In this document: in pieces, positions 7,756 to 15,726 of the stretch
Layout of the letters: each line of letters begins with the position of its first letter
How positions within the stretch are numbered: the stretch's first letter is position 1
Assembly: GCA_017503065.1 (NCBI GenBank)
Contig: JAFVTT010000003.1
Location: 1 to 38,479 of the forward strand
Source: Bacteroidaceae bacterium
Lineage (GTDB): Bacteria; Bacteroidota; Bacteroidia; Bacteroidales; Bacteroidaceae
DNA length: 38,479 bases
Direction: 5' to 3'
Translations under genes and position numbers: made by a program
Notes under the pieces: model-generated
What the model was told of the DNA's origin: nothing
The model's database searches: none
What the model saw: only the letters and a program-made list of their open reading frames with translations

Positions 7756-9342
7756 ATGTACAAATATATATTCCCATTGGTGCTCGTGTTGTTTTTGGCA
7801 ACACGGTCGTATGCCCAACCATTGCCAGAGCGTGCGGTGGAACCGTTGCTGAATACTGTCAGGGTGCAGAGCGCTCCCTTCAACAATTCATGCCCGTACT
7901 ACAACTATGGCGACTCGGTCAGTTCTGAGCGTTGCCTTGTGGGGTGTGTTGCCACCGCAATAGAGCAACTTCTCAGTTTCTACCGTTATCCTGATGCCTT
8001 GCTGGACAGTATCCCGGGTTGGGAGACAGATAACTATTCGCTTGCCACGGTGCCTGCCGGCAGTGTGATAGACTGGGACGATGTGGCCGACCTGAGTCTG
8101 TGGTGTGGCATGATAGTGCAGATGAAGTACAGCCCCAATGCCAGTGCATCTGGTATGTGGAAGGCAGAGGAACCGCTCAGACGTGTGTTCGGCTATAAGA
8201 CGGTAAGGGTGATGGACCGCAGCCTGTACAGTTTTGATGCCTGGCACAGGATATTGCAGAACGAGTTGATGTGCGGACGTCCTGTGGCATACGTTGGTTA
8301 TAACAATGTTATGGGCGGTCATGCCTTCAACATCGATGGTGTGGACGAGAACGGACTTTACCATTGCAACTGGGGAGAGGGTGAGCATCAGAACGGGTAT
8401 TTCTCATTGGAGCATCTTTGCCAGATGCAGCCTCACTGGGATGCTACGGATTGGGGACGCATGGTGGGGTATCATGCCAACGAATACATGCTGCTTCTTC
8501 ATCCGGACAGTGTTGCTGATGTGTTGGATCCTGATACCTTGGCCGATTTCGCACATGCGGTGAGGGTGGATAGCATCTCCTTCAGGCGTCAGATGACAAA
8601 CAGGGAATATGTGCTTACCGATGTGACGCTGACCAATTTGAGCGCCGATACGCTCTACCATACGTATGAAGTGCTGCTCAATTCGCCTTCTGACACTTCC
8701 ATATTGGAGCAGTGCAGGGAGATAGCCCTGTCGTCTGTAAAACTATTTCCCGGTGAAACAAGGACACAGGCCGTTGCCTGCCACTATCCTGCCGCACCTG
8801 GAGAATGGTTGGTGAACCTGACGTTTGACGGCTTGGAGGTAGCATATACCAAGCGTGTGCAGGCTGTATCTCCCACGGTAGAGCAACTTTCCTTCAAGAC
8901 GGATGACGTGTCATTCCCTCAGGTCGGTAGTGTGAAGATACAGTTGCAGACACACAATTCAGCAAAAGGGGGTACGGCAGGACGATTGCTTTATTATAGG
9001 CTATATGAGGTGGATAAAGATTACTCATGCTCAATGGATTATCGTTTTCTTAACCTGCCCTTCGGAGAGTCGGCATGCGATACTCTGTGCTTCAACAGAC
9101 TGAAACCGGGTGCGGATTATGTCCTGCGCATAGGAGGATGGAGTTCTACTATGCATACAGTGGCCTTTACAATGCCGGGCAATTCTACCGGCATAACTGA
9201 TTGTCAAGATGATGCAAATGCAGAGAAACACCCCGACGGCATATTGTATGACATGAAGGGCAGGGTGGTGCTTTGTCCTGAAAAAGGTATATATATAAGG
9301 AACGGAAAGAAGGTCTATTATGAAGGCAGAAGAGATAATTGA
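7756..9342 (+). CDS. Secreted C10 family (streptopain-like) cysteine peptidase
   Basis: The protein has 528 residues from the ATG at 7756; a GTG at 7747 in the same frame is possible but gives a less typical signal peptide. Residues 1-20 are a signal peptide (hydrophobic stretch ending SYA/Q). The catalytic Cys motif CLVGCVATA has its nucleophile at C64 and the catalytic His motif GGHAFNIDGVDENGLYH at H189, both in canonical C10 context. Only about 40 residues lie between the signal peptide and the Cys, so the long inhibitory propeptide of streptopain is missing. The C-terminal half is beta-rich, and the last ~40 residues (YDMKGRVV...KGIYIRNGKKVYY) resemble the short C-terminal module of many Prevotella cell-surface proteins, often a type IX secretion signal. 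The next gene overlaps its 3' end by 23 bases. Confidence 0.88.
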   Translation: MYKYIFPLVLVLFLATRSYAQPLPERAVEPLLNTVRVQSAPFNNSCPYYNYGDSVSSERCLVGCVATAIEQLLSFYRYPDALLDSIPGWETDNYSLATVPAGSVIDWDDVADLSLWCGMIVQMKYSPNASASGMWKAEEPLRRVFGYKTVRVMDRSLYSFDAWHRILQNELMCGRPVAYVGYNNVMGGHAFNIDGVDENGLYHCNWGEGEHQNGYFSLEHLCQMQPHWDATDWGRMVGYHANEYMLLLHPDSVADVLDPDTLADFAHAVRVDSISFRRQMTNREYVLTDVTLTNLSADTLYHTYEVLLNSPSDTSILEQCREIALSSVKLFPGETRTQAVACHYPAAPGEWLVNLTFDGLEVAYTKRVQAVSPTVEQLSFKTDDVSFPQVGSVKIQLQTHNSAKGGTAGRLLYYRLYEVDKDYSCSMDYRFLNLPFGESACDTLCFNRLKPGADYVLRIGGWSSTMHTVAFTMPGNSTGITDCQDDANAEKHPDGILYDMKGRVVLCPEKGIYIRNGKKVYYEGRRDN

Positions 9343-9856
9343 CAAATACTACGAGGGTCAGGAAGAACTGAAACAACTCCTCCTGATGCATTCACGTCAG
9401 GTTGCGGACAAGGCTATGGAGGTGCTTGACCTTCATCCCGAGATAGAGGCAGACCGGACTTTTGTCTATGAGGCTGCGATGCTGCACGACATAGGTGTGC
9501 TGAAGACCGACGCCCCGGGTATAGGCTGCCATGGCGAGCATCCCTATATATGCCACGGCATGCTGGGCGCAGAGATGCTTCGTGCCGAGTCCCTCCCCAG
9601 GCATGCCCGTGTGGCAGAACGCCATACCGGTACCGGGTTGACCAAGGCGACAATCCTTTCCCAAGGTCTGCCTTTGCCCGCAGACGACTTTTCTCCGGAA
9701 ACCATAGAAGAACAGATAGTCTGCTATGCCGACAAGTTCTTCTCCAAGAGCCATCCTGAACGTGTAAAGACGGTGGAACAGGTCCGCCAGATGCTTTCCA
9801 GATTCCCGGATGCCAACCTCGAACGATGGGACAAGTGGGTAGAGCTTTTTAGTTAA
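9320..9856 (+). CDS. HD-domain phosphohydrolase
   Basis: This encodes 178 residues. HD-superfamily metal ligands are in order: H24 in LLMHSRQVA, H56-D57 in AAMLHDIGVL, H70-type residues in GCHGEHPYICHG, and a later D in YADKFF. It is small and lacks any added domain, like the bacterial uncharacterised HDIG group; nucleotide or phosphoester hydrolysis is likely but the substrate is unknown. The ATG lies inside the end of the C10 peptidase gene, suggesting coupled translation, although the two functions have no obvious link. Confidence 0.85.
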   Translation: MKAEEIIDKYYEGQEELKQLLLMHSRQVADKAMEVLDLHPEIEADRTFVYEAAMLHDIGVLKTDAPGIGCHGEHPYICHGMLGAEMLRAESLPRHARVAERHTGTGLTKATILSQGLPLPADDFSPETIEEQIVCYADKFFSKSHPERVKTVEQVRQMLSRFPDANLERWDKWVELFS

Positions 9857-9960
9857 AAGACATGTCTGTCGGCTAGTCCCGTTTCCATGCCATATAACTG
9901 CAAAAAGCCATATTATGCAAAATATCCGTCAAAAGGCGTAGGTAATTCTAATTTTATTCG

Positions 9961-9968
9961 TAATTTTG
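9961..9968 (+). promoter_or_regulatory. Bacteroidota -7 box candidate (TAATTTTG)
   Basis: TAATTTTG lies 90 bases before the PAP2 phosphatase ATG in a 200-base gap. The -33 element is not obvious. A small hairpin (gacag/ctgtc, 9981-10004) would fall in the leader. Confidence 0.45.
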
Positions 9969-10057
9969 CCAGGACCAATAGACAGGACTGCTTTTGGGGC
10001 TGTCCACTAAAAGAATAAAAGTTATTTAATTAACGTGTTGCGGAGTCAGTAGTCATT

Positions 10058-10723
10058 ATGAGTTTTCCATCTTTTGATACGGATTTGTTACTATACATCA
10101 ACCAGTGCAACAATGTGCTGATGGATACTTTCATGTTGAGGGTCAGTGACACCTATACATGGTCTCTCCTGTTGCTTGCCGTAATGTTTGTCGTTTTACG
10201 TGACAGGCCATTGAAGGAGGCGATTCTTATACTGTTCGGGATAGCCTTGTGTATACTGCTGGCTGACCAGATTAGTTCGTCGCTAATAAAGCCGTGGGTT
10301 GCACGTTACCGCCCAACACACGATCCGGATCTCATGTTCAAGGTAAGGCACATTGCCGGTAGGGCAGGGCAGTATGGTTTTGTCAGTTCCCATGCAGCAA
10401 ATACCTTTGCCATTGCCGCCTTCATGTCCATGGTGTTCAGGCACAGAGCCATGGCACTATGTCTGTTTGCATGGGCTTTTGTGGTGGGTTTCAGTAGGAT
10501 ATACCTTGGCGTACATTTTCCGTTGGATGTGTTGTGCGGAGGATTGCTAGGTGTGGTAGTGGGCAGTATTGTGTATTTGCTGCATCGTATTGTCCTTTCC
10601 CGTTTTATGCCAGGTCCGCAACAATATTACAGCACGGCATATACGGGAACTGGTTTCTTGCGCGATGATATTCACATCATTTTTGCTGCAATGGCACTGA
10701 CCATGGTATATACCTTGTTCTAA
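10058..10723 (+). CDS. PAP2-family membrane phosphatase
   Basis: This encodes 221 residues. The three PAP2 motifs are complete: K78-x6-R85-P86 (KPWVARYRP), the S110-S111-H112 version of PSGH (VSSHAANTF) and SRIYLGVHFPLDVL. Around five hydrophobic membrane segments surround them, as in PgpB/undecaprenyl-pyrophosphate or lipid-phosphate phosphatases. Which lipid phosphate it hydrolyses cannot be told. It stands alone between an upstream promoter candidate and the convergent AraC regulator, whose stop codon overlaps its own by a few bases. Confidence 0.9.
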   Translation: MSFPSFDTDLLLYINQCNNVLMDTFMLRVSDTYTWSLLLLAVMFVVLRDRPLKEAILILFGIALCILLADQISSSLIKPWVARYRPTHDPDLMFKVRHIAGRAGQYGFVSSHAANTFAIAAFMSMVFRHRAMALCLFAWAFVVGFSRIYLGVHFPLDVLCGGLLGVVVGSIVYLLHRIVLSRFMPGPQQYYSTAYTGTGFLRDDIHIIFAAMALTMVYTLF

Positions 10724-11604
10724 TTTCCTTTACGGTATTTTAGAGGGGTGTATCCGGTTGCTTTATGGAACATCCTGGTGAAGTGGTTGGGATATGCAAA
10801 TCCCAGTTCTTCTGCTATTTCATTGATTGTCATGTTGGTTTGCCTCAGCAGGACCTGTGCATGCGAGACAATTCTGCTGCGTATGTATTCTTGGGCGGTT
10901 ATCTGTACCTCCTTTTTTATCAAATCTCCGAAGTAATTGGGGCTGAGGTCAAATTGCGATGCACACCATTTTACCGTAGGTTGTCCGTTTTGTGCAGGCA
11001 ATCCGCTGGTAAGGTATCTGTCAAGCAGAGTGTCTAGTTTGCCGACAAGGGTCTCTCCCATACGTATGCTGATGGTGTGTTGTTTTTCGAAGTACCTTTT
11101 CACATAACTCAATAATGTGCCTATGCCAAGTCGTATCATTTGTCCTGAAAGGTGGTCTTGGGGCGTAATCAGTTCTGCATATAGGTTGGCAAAGCAGTTT
11201 TTGATAACACCGAATTCCATTTCTGTCAGACTGATGGCTTCGGGATAGTCAGAATTGAAGTATGAGAACATATAGAAGTCGCGCCCCAGGCCAGTTTTCT
11301 CCAGTAGTTCTGGTTTGAATGCAAGTATCCATCCCTTGGGAGTGGCTTGGAAATCCATCCGCATTTCTATGCTTTGTCCTGGCCTCAAGGTAATGAGAGA
11401 ATCCTTTGTATATGGCAAAACAGTGTTGTCTTTTATCAGTTCTCCGAATTTCTCTTCTATCAGGATTAATGCATACATGTTGTAAATCTTTGCATTATAC
11501 AGAGAAACGTCGGCACAAAACAAATCAGCTACGCTTACTTGGGGATGTAGTGTAGGTGTAGAGAAAAATCTGTTGAAGTCGTCTATTTCGCTTAGAGTGT
11601 ACAT
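10720..11604 (-). CDS. AraC-family transcriptional regulator
   Basis: The protein has 294 residues from the ATG at 11604 (MYTLSEIDDFNRFF). The frame stays open to 11700, but that extension would run into the upstream gene and looks non-coding. The N-terminal part is a cupin-like sensing domain. The last ~100 residues hold the two helix-turn-helix units of AraC proteins, with the diagnostic second one reading MTINEIAEELGFAYPNHFTRMF and the terminal GYTPLKYR. The N-terminal domain resembles the regulators of flavin reductase/oxidoreductase-type genes in Bacteroidetes, but no such target is adjacent, so the ligand is unknown. It lies downstream of the C_GCAxxG_C_C gene on the same strand with a 58-base gap. 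Confidence 0.9.
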   Translation of the reverse strand: MYTLSEIDDFNRFFSTPTLHPQVSVADLFCADVSLYNAKIYNMYALILIEEKFGELIKDNTVLPYTKDSLITLRPGQSIEMRMDFQATPKGWILAFKPELLEKTGLGRDFYMFSYFNSDYPEAISLTEMEFGVIKNCFANLYAELITPQDHLSGQMIRLGIGTLLSYVKRYFEKQHTISIRMGETLVGKLDTLLDRYLTSGLPAQNGQPTVKWCASQFDLSPNYFGDLIKKEVQITAQEYIRSRIVSHAQVLLRQTNMTINEIAEELGFAYPNHFTRMFHKATGYTPLKYRKGN

Positions 11605-11662
11605 CTTGCCAAAACGAGTGGATGTTGACCGTATGATAGTTTTGTCAGTGGGGGCGTCTACG

Positions 11663-12139
11663 CTATTCCTCCAGGTACTCGGCAAAGATGCGGGCGGCAT
11701 CCTCCACCTTGCGCGCGCAGGGGCGTGTACTATAATAATGCGCGTCGCGCTCGTCGGGGACGTGTGTGTCTGTCTTCACCTTGCAGCCGTTCTGTGCCAG
11801 CAGGTCGGCACAGATGATGCTGCCGTTCTTCTGGCGGAACTTCTCAAGCAGGTCCTGCACCACCTTGTAGCAATGGGCCTTTCCCTCGCGGTCCTCGCCA
11901 TCGGTACTGCCGCAATGCAGTCCCACCAGTGTTACTATGCCTGATACGGCTCCGCACACCATGCGCATGCGGCCTATGCCTCCGCCGAAACCGGCTCCTA
12001 TGCGCAGTGCCGTGTCGCGCTCCATGCCGTAAAGGTCGGCAAAGGCAGCCACTACGCTCTGGCAGCAGCCGAAGCCCTGCATGAAGAGGTCTACGGACAG
12101 GCGCACGCGCTGTTCCATTTCAGTTGATAGTTGTTTCAT
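11663..12139 (-). CDS. C_GCAxxG_C_C family protein (putative redox)
   Basis: This encodes 158 residues. It carries the conserved Cys pattern that names the family: GFGCCQSVV (C25/C26), CGAVSG (C62), HC (C90), IIC (C110) and NGC (C119), plus a later RPC. The family is widespread in anaerobes and is thought to be redox or metal related; no reaction is established that I can name. The Gly-rich FGGGIGRM before the second Cys is typical. It follows dnaX on the same strand after 63 bases and may be cotranscribed with it. Confidence 0.85.
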   Translation of the reverse strand: MKQLSTEMEQRVRLSVDLFMQGFGCCQSVVAAFADLYGMERDTALRIGAGFGGGIGRMRMVCGAVSGIVTLVGLHCGSTDGEDREGKAHCYKVVQDLLEKFRQKNGSIICADLLAQNGCKVKTDTHVPDERDAHYYSTRPCARKVEDAARIFAEYLEE

Positions 12140-12202
12140 GTCGGTATGGGTATGTTCTAAAAATCGTTATGTCCGTTTGTCTGGTTGGGGCCATCATCTG
12201 CT

Positions 12203-13978
12203 TTACATGCATATTTCCAGTTTCAGCATCTCGGCCAGGCGCTGCACGTTCTTGTTGCGTTGCACCATCATCTGGTAGAGCGCGGGTTTGCTGGTTATGT
12301 GGCGCACCTCCTGGATGTCGGCTATGCGTACGCTCATGTTGATGTCCAGATTGCAGAGGTTCTTCCTCATGGTCTGTAGGATGTTGTCCTTCAGGTTCAG
12401 CAGGTACTGTGCTATCTGGGGGTTGTTGGCCACGATTTCAAAGGTGTTGGAACTGATGAGTTTGGGTGTCATGGCACGCATTCTCATGGCCATGGCGCGG
12501 CGTTCAAGGGGCATGCGCTCCACGTAGGAATGCCACTGGAAGGTGATATCCTCCTGGGTATATGGCTTGTTGGCGGCCTCTAACGTCTCTGTCTCCAGAT
12601 TCTTCTCTTCGGTGGTGCGTGTGGGTGGTGCCACATTGATGCTGGGCCCCAGTTGGTTGAGGTTGAATTTCTTCAGTCGTGGTCCGCCACCTCCCATCTG
12701 TCCGGAAGGCTGGGTAGTGGGGATGTTCAGTGTGTGTGCTGCATGCTGGGGCGCATGTGTCCCTGTTTTTGCCTTTTCTGGTTGGGGGACAGCGGTCTGG
12801 GGGGATGGCTGAGCCAATGCCCCCAGATTGAATATGGGTTTAAGTATCTTGCCGGGGCAACGCCCCGAACCTGCGGCATCGTCGGCATCGGAGAGTTGTG
12901 CGCACTGTATGAGGCAGATTTCCACCTGCAGGCGCTTGTTGTGACTCAGTCGGTAGGCCTGGTCGCAATCGTTGCAGAGTTTTATGGCGCGGTATATGAA
13001 CTTGCTGCTGCACTTGGCTGCCTGTTCGCAATAGCGCTGGCGTGTCTTCTCAGAGACTTCCAATAGGGGAAGTGTAGAAGCATCCTTGGCCACCAGCAGT
13101 TGGCGCATGTGGTTGGCCAATCCGGCTATGAAGTTGCTTCCGTCGAAGCCCTTGCAGAGAACTTCGTTGAAGAGAAGCATGCAGGGTGCCACCTCCTGTG
13201 CCAGGAAGTGGTCGGTCAGGCGGAAGTAATACTCCGTGGAGAGGACATTGAGGCTGGCGCAGACCTTGTCGTAGGTGAGTTCTCCTGCGGTGAAGGACAC
13301 CATCTGGTCAAAGATGCTCAGGGCATCGCGCATGCCGCCGTCGGCCTTCTCGGCAATGAGTTGCAGGGCATCGTCCTCGGTGGTGTAGCCTTCCTTCTCG
13401 GCCACGTTGCGCAGATGTGCCACGGTGTTCTCCACGCTCATTCGGGAGAAGTCGTACACCTGGCAACGGGACAGGATGGTGGGCAGAATCTTGTGCTTCT
13501 CGGTGGTGGCCAGGATGAAGATTACGTATGATGGCGGTTCCTCCAGTGTCTTCAGGAAGGCATTGAAGGCCTGGGACGAGAGCATGTGCACCTCGTCGAT
13601 GATGAACACCTTGTAGCGCCCCGTCTGCGGCGGAATCTGCACCTGCTTGATGAGTTCGCGGATGTCCTCCACGCTGTTGTTGGAGGCGGCATCCAGTTCG
13701 TGGATGTTCATCGAACGTCCCTTGTCGAAGGCCACGCAACTCTCGCACTGTCCGCAACTCTCGCCGTCCTCCATGGGACTGAGGCAGTTGATGGTCTTGG
13801 CAAAGATGCGTGCGCATGTGGTCTTGCCCACACCGCGAGGACCGCAGAAGAGATAGGCATGCGCCAGTTTGTCCGAGGCAATGGCATTCTTCAGAGTGGT
13901 GGTGAGCGCCGACTGCCCCACCACGGTGCTGAAGGTCATAGGACGGTATTTGCGTGCCGAAACTATATATTCCTGCAT
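12203..13978 (-). CDS. dnaX: DNA polymerase III subunit gamma/tau
   Basis: The 591-residue clamp-loader ATPase is complete. It has Walker A GPRGVGKT at 46-53, a four-Cys zinc module at C65, C75, C78 and C81, Walker B DEVH at 128-131, sensor 1 LATTEKHKI and the SRC arginine-finger motif. Domain III continues to about residue 370. After a Pro/Gln-rich linker (about 385-460) the C-terminal tau-like segment begins at about 470 (FQWHSYVERMPLERRAM...). I saw no A-rich slippery site that would make a separate gamma by frameshift. It loads the beta clamp at the replication fork. A -7 box candidate lies upstream at 14019-14012. Confidence 0.97.
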   Translation of the reverse strand: MQEYIVSARKYRPMTFSTVVGQSALTTTLKNAIASDKLAHAYLFCGPRGVGKTTCARIFAKTINCLSPMEDGESCGQCESCVAFDKGRSMNIHELDAASNNSVEDIRELIKQVQIPPQTGRYKVFIIDEVHMLSSQAFNAFLKTLEEPPSYVIFILATTEKHKILPTILSRCQVYDFSRMSVENTVAHLRNVAEKEGYTTEDDALQLIAEKADGGMRDALSIFDQMVSFTAGELTYDKVCASLNVLSTEYYFRLTDHFLAQEVAPCMLLFNEVLCKGFDGSNFIAGLANHMRQLLVAKDASTLPLLEVSEKTRQRYCEQAAKCSSKFIYRAIKLCNDCDQAYRLSHNKRLQVEICLIQCAQLSDADDAAGSGRCPGKILKPIFNLGALAQPSPQTAVPQPEKAKTGTHAPQHAAHTLNIPTTQPSGQMGGGGPRLKKFNLNQLGPSINVAPPTRTTEEKNLETETLEAANKPYTQEDITFQWHSYVERMPLERRAMAMRMRAMTPKLISSNTFEIVANNPQIAQYLLNLKDNILQTMRKNLCNLDINMSVRIADIQEVRHITSKPALYQMMVQRNKNVQRLAEMLKLEICM

Positions 13979-14011
13979 TTCTGTATGTGTTTACATTGAC
14001 ATTATTTCATG

Positions 14012-14019
14012 CAAATTTA
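14012..14019 (-). promoter_or_regulatory. -7 box candidate for dnaX (TAAATTTG)
   Basis: On the minus strand the bases read TAAATTTG, 34 bases upstream of the dnaX start. No clear -33 TTG is seen. Confidence 0.5.
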
Positions 14020-14062
14020 GGAAAAAATCTCTATAATCCTTACAGGCATGCGTTCTTTTTTA

Positions 14063-14070
14063 TATCTTTG
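14063..14070 (+). promoter_or_regulatory. -7 box candidate for the divIC-like gene (TATCTTTG)
   Basis: TATCTTTG lies 22 bases before the ATG at 14092 and faces away from the dnaX promoter. Together they form a compact divergent promoter region. Confidence 0.55.
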
Positions 14071-14091
14071 TCCACAAATAAGACGAATATC

Positions 14092-14409
14092 ATGGGCAGA
14101 CTACAAAGCATCGCAACTTCAATCCGGAACAACAGGTTTACAAAGTATGTCGTCACGCTGGCGATTATCATCCTCGTTGTCGGTTTTTTGGATGACAACA
14201 GTTTCCTGAACCGCCAGGAACGCATAGAGGAAATAGAGAACCTCCAGTACGAGATTTCCTTATTGAAGGCCAGATACGAGCAGGACACACGCAAGTTGGA
14301 AAGTCTGGAGGAATATGAAAACGTGGAGCGTCTGGCCCGTGAGAAGTATCTGATGAAGCGTCCCGACGAGGATGTCTTCGTGATAAAGTACGTAAAACCG
14401 GCCGAGTAA
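14092..14409 (+). CDS. FtsB/DivIC-like septum formation initiator
   Basis: The protein has 105 residues from the ATG at 14092; the frame is open further upstream, but that part overlaps the promoter. There is one membrane helix (about 22-37, VVTLAIIILVVGFL), then a coiled coil (about 45-85, with heptads through IEEIENLQYEISLLKARYE), then a short conserved end containing EYENVERLAREKYLM. That architecture is diagnostic for the DivIC/FtsB family, which joins FtsL and FtsQ at the division septum. It is followed 32 bases later by the acyltransferase gene on the same strand. Confidence 0.87.
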   Translation: MGRLQSIATSIRNNRFTKYVVTLAIIILVVGFLDDNSFLNRQERIEEIENLQYEISLLKARYEQDTRKLESLEEYENVERLAREKYLMKRPDEDVFVIKYVKPAE

Positions 14410-14441
14410 TATCATTTTCCATAACACATACCACTTCCCCG

Positions 14442-15182
14442 ATGCTATATAAGATATATCAGCTCGTAGTATGTCTGCCCCTTTTGGGACTGTCTACCCT
14501 GCTCACCGCCCTGCTCACCATTGTAGGGTGCACGTTTGGCAAGGCATCCTTTTGGGCATACTGGCCCCCGTGCATCTGGAGCAGGCTCATGTGCCGCATA
14601 CCATTGCTGCCTGTCGAGGTTGTGGGCAGGGAGAAGTTACGCAAGGACACCAGTTATGTCTTCGTCTCCAACCACCAGGGACCTTACGACATCTTCCTCG
14701 TCTACGGCTATCTGGGGCATAGTTTCCGCTGGCTCATGAAGAAGGAACTGCGCAGCATCCCCCTCATAGGACGTGCATGCGAGAAGGCCGGCCACATAAT
14801 GGTGGACAAGAGTGGTCCCAAGGCCATTGCCCGTACTCAGGCACAGGCACGCGAAACACTCCAGGGAGGTACCTCCATAGTGGTCTTTCCGGAAGGCAGC
14901 CGCACCTTCACCGGCCACATGGCACGATTCCGCCGCGGACCCTTCATGCTCGGACATCAGTTGCACCTGCCCATAGTGCCGGTGACCATAGACGGCAGTT
15001 TCGATGTCCTGCCTCGCCAGAAGGGTTTCAACTTCCTCACCCGCCACAAACTTCGTCTCGTTATCCACGACCCCATCCCATACCGCGAGGACCTGGACAG
15101 CATCATGCAGGAGTCATACTCCGTCATAGAGTCCGCCCTGCCCCCACATTACCGTGGCATGGTGGAAAATCCTGACCAGTAA
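14442..15182 (+). CDS. plsC: 1-acyl-sn-glycerol-3-phosphate acyltransferase
   Basis: This encodes 246 residues. The acyltransferase motif I NHQGPYD has its catalytic H78 and D83. Motif II/III residues appear in IPLIGRACEKAGHIMVDK and FPEGSRTF, and motif IV in LPIVPVTIDG. A hydrophobic N-terminal segment (about residues 5-30) anchors it to the inner membrane. It converts lysophosphatidate to phosphatidate in phospholipid synthesis. It is probably cotranscribed with the DivIC-like gene. Other lysophospholipid acyltransferases share these motifs, so the exact acceptor is the family's usual one rather than proven. Confidence 0.88.
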   Translation: MLYKIYQLVVCLPLLGLSTLLTALLTIVGCTFGKASFWAYWPPCIWSRLMCRIPLLPVEVVGREKLRKDTSYVFVSNHQGPYDIFLVYGYLGHSFRWLMKKELRSIPLIGRACEKAGHIMVDKSGPKAIARTQAQARETLQGGTSIVVFPEGSRTFTGHMARFRRGPFMLGHQLHLPIVPVTIDGSFDVLPRQKGFNFLTRHKLRLVIHDPIPYREDLDSIMQESYSVIESALPPHYRGMVENPDQ

Positions 15183-15188
15183 GGGGAC

Positions 15189-15233
15189 GGATGAGCGGTG
15201 AACGGTGAACGGTGAGCGGTGAGCGGATGAGCG
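15189..15233 (+). repeat. 7-bp tandem repeat GGTGA(A/G)C
   Basis: Four consecutive units occupy 15197-15224, flanked on both sides by ggatgagcg-like words. Similar words occur near 7515 and 21190, both intergenic. Confidence 0.7.
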
Positions 15234-15374
15234 TATTTCCTTAGGGTCCCCAAAACCGCTCCCTGTTTTCAGGTTTCAGGTTTTAGGTTTCAAGTTGTTT
15301 TTTTTGTTCATCATTCATAGTTATTTGCCTTCATACCCCCCAATCGCTCATTAACCGTTGCGCGCTAATAATGG

Positions 15375-15414
15375 CTATTATCACCATAATACTAATGACA
15401 GATTGGGGCTAAAC
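15375..15414 (+). repeat. Interspersed 40-bp repeat, copy 2 of 3
   Basis: It begins ctattatcaccataatacta and ends attggggctaaac. It aligns without gaps to 7411-7450 and 15601-15640. Confidence 0.75.
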
Positions 15415-15469
15415 TGGCCAACTGGCGTGACATCCAGTTCCAGACCTTATGTCACCACTGTTGAAACGT

Positions 15470-15545
15470 CTGTGGCGGTAAAATGAATCATCAGTGGCGG
15501 TAAAGTTCACCATCGGTGGCGGTGCGTTTTACCGCCACCGATGGC
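15470..15545 (-). repeat. Block of ~20-bp TACCGCCACTGATG-type repeats with perfect hairpin
   Basis: On the minus strand this block reads as repeated tttaccgccac(c/t)gatg units, the same family as the tandem array at 36461-36562. One unit (15531-15544) is inverted relative to its neighbour (15510-15523), giving a perfect 14-bp stem with a 7-base loop. Confidence 0.7.
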
Positions 15546-15600
15546 AGGAAGGGTGTTTCGTGGGAGACATAACCCCAAATAGTTCTGTTCAAGATAGAGG

Positions 15601-15640
15601 TTATTATCATCATAATGCCACAGACTGATTTGGGATAAAT
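15601..15640 (+). repeat. Interspersed 40-bp repeat, copy 3 of 3
   Basis: It begins ttattatcatcataatgcca and ends tttgggataaat. It is the most diverged copy but collinear with 7411-7450 and 15375-15414. Confidence 0.7.
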
Positions 15641-15726
15641 TGCAAAGTAGGAGGTGAACGCTTCTATCAGCGTTTACCTCCTACACTACATGTTTAATTT
15701 TGGCGTGTTTGCAGATAAGGAGCGTA

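Larger units (their letters stand above)
15183..15726. other. Intergenic region packed with short repeats
   Basis: The region lies between convergent plsC and the pseudouridine synthase gene, with no credible coding frame. In order it contains a 7-bp tandem repeat (15197-15224), a caggttt-type run (about 15270-15296), two copies of the 40-bp interspersed repeat, and a block of ~20-bp repeats ending in a perfect hairpin (15510-15544). Confidence 0.65.

Noticed and set aside
7583..7852. 89-residue Cys-rich frame upstream of and overlapping the C10 peptidase
   Set aside because: It overlaps the promoter and start of the peptidase in another frame and has no family features.
11605..11700. N-terminal extension of the AraC regulator
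   Set aside because: It overlaps the end of the C_GCAxxG_C_C gene and lacks any conserved character; the ATG at 11604 gives a normal length.
12203..13978. Programmed frameshift in dnaX producing gamma
   Set aside because: No A-AAA-AAG-type slippery run was found around the end of the ATPase part.
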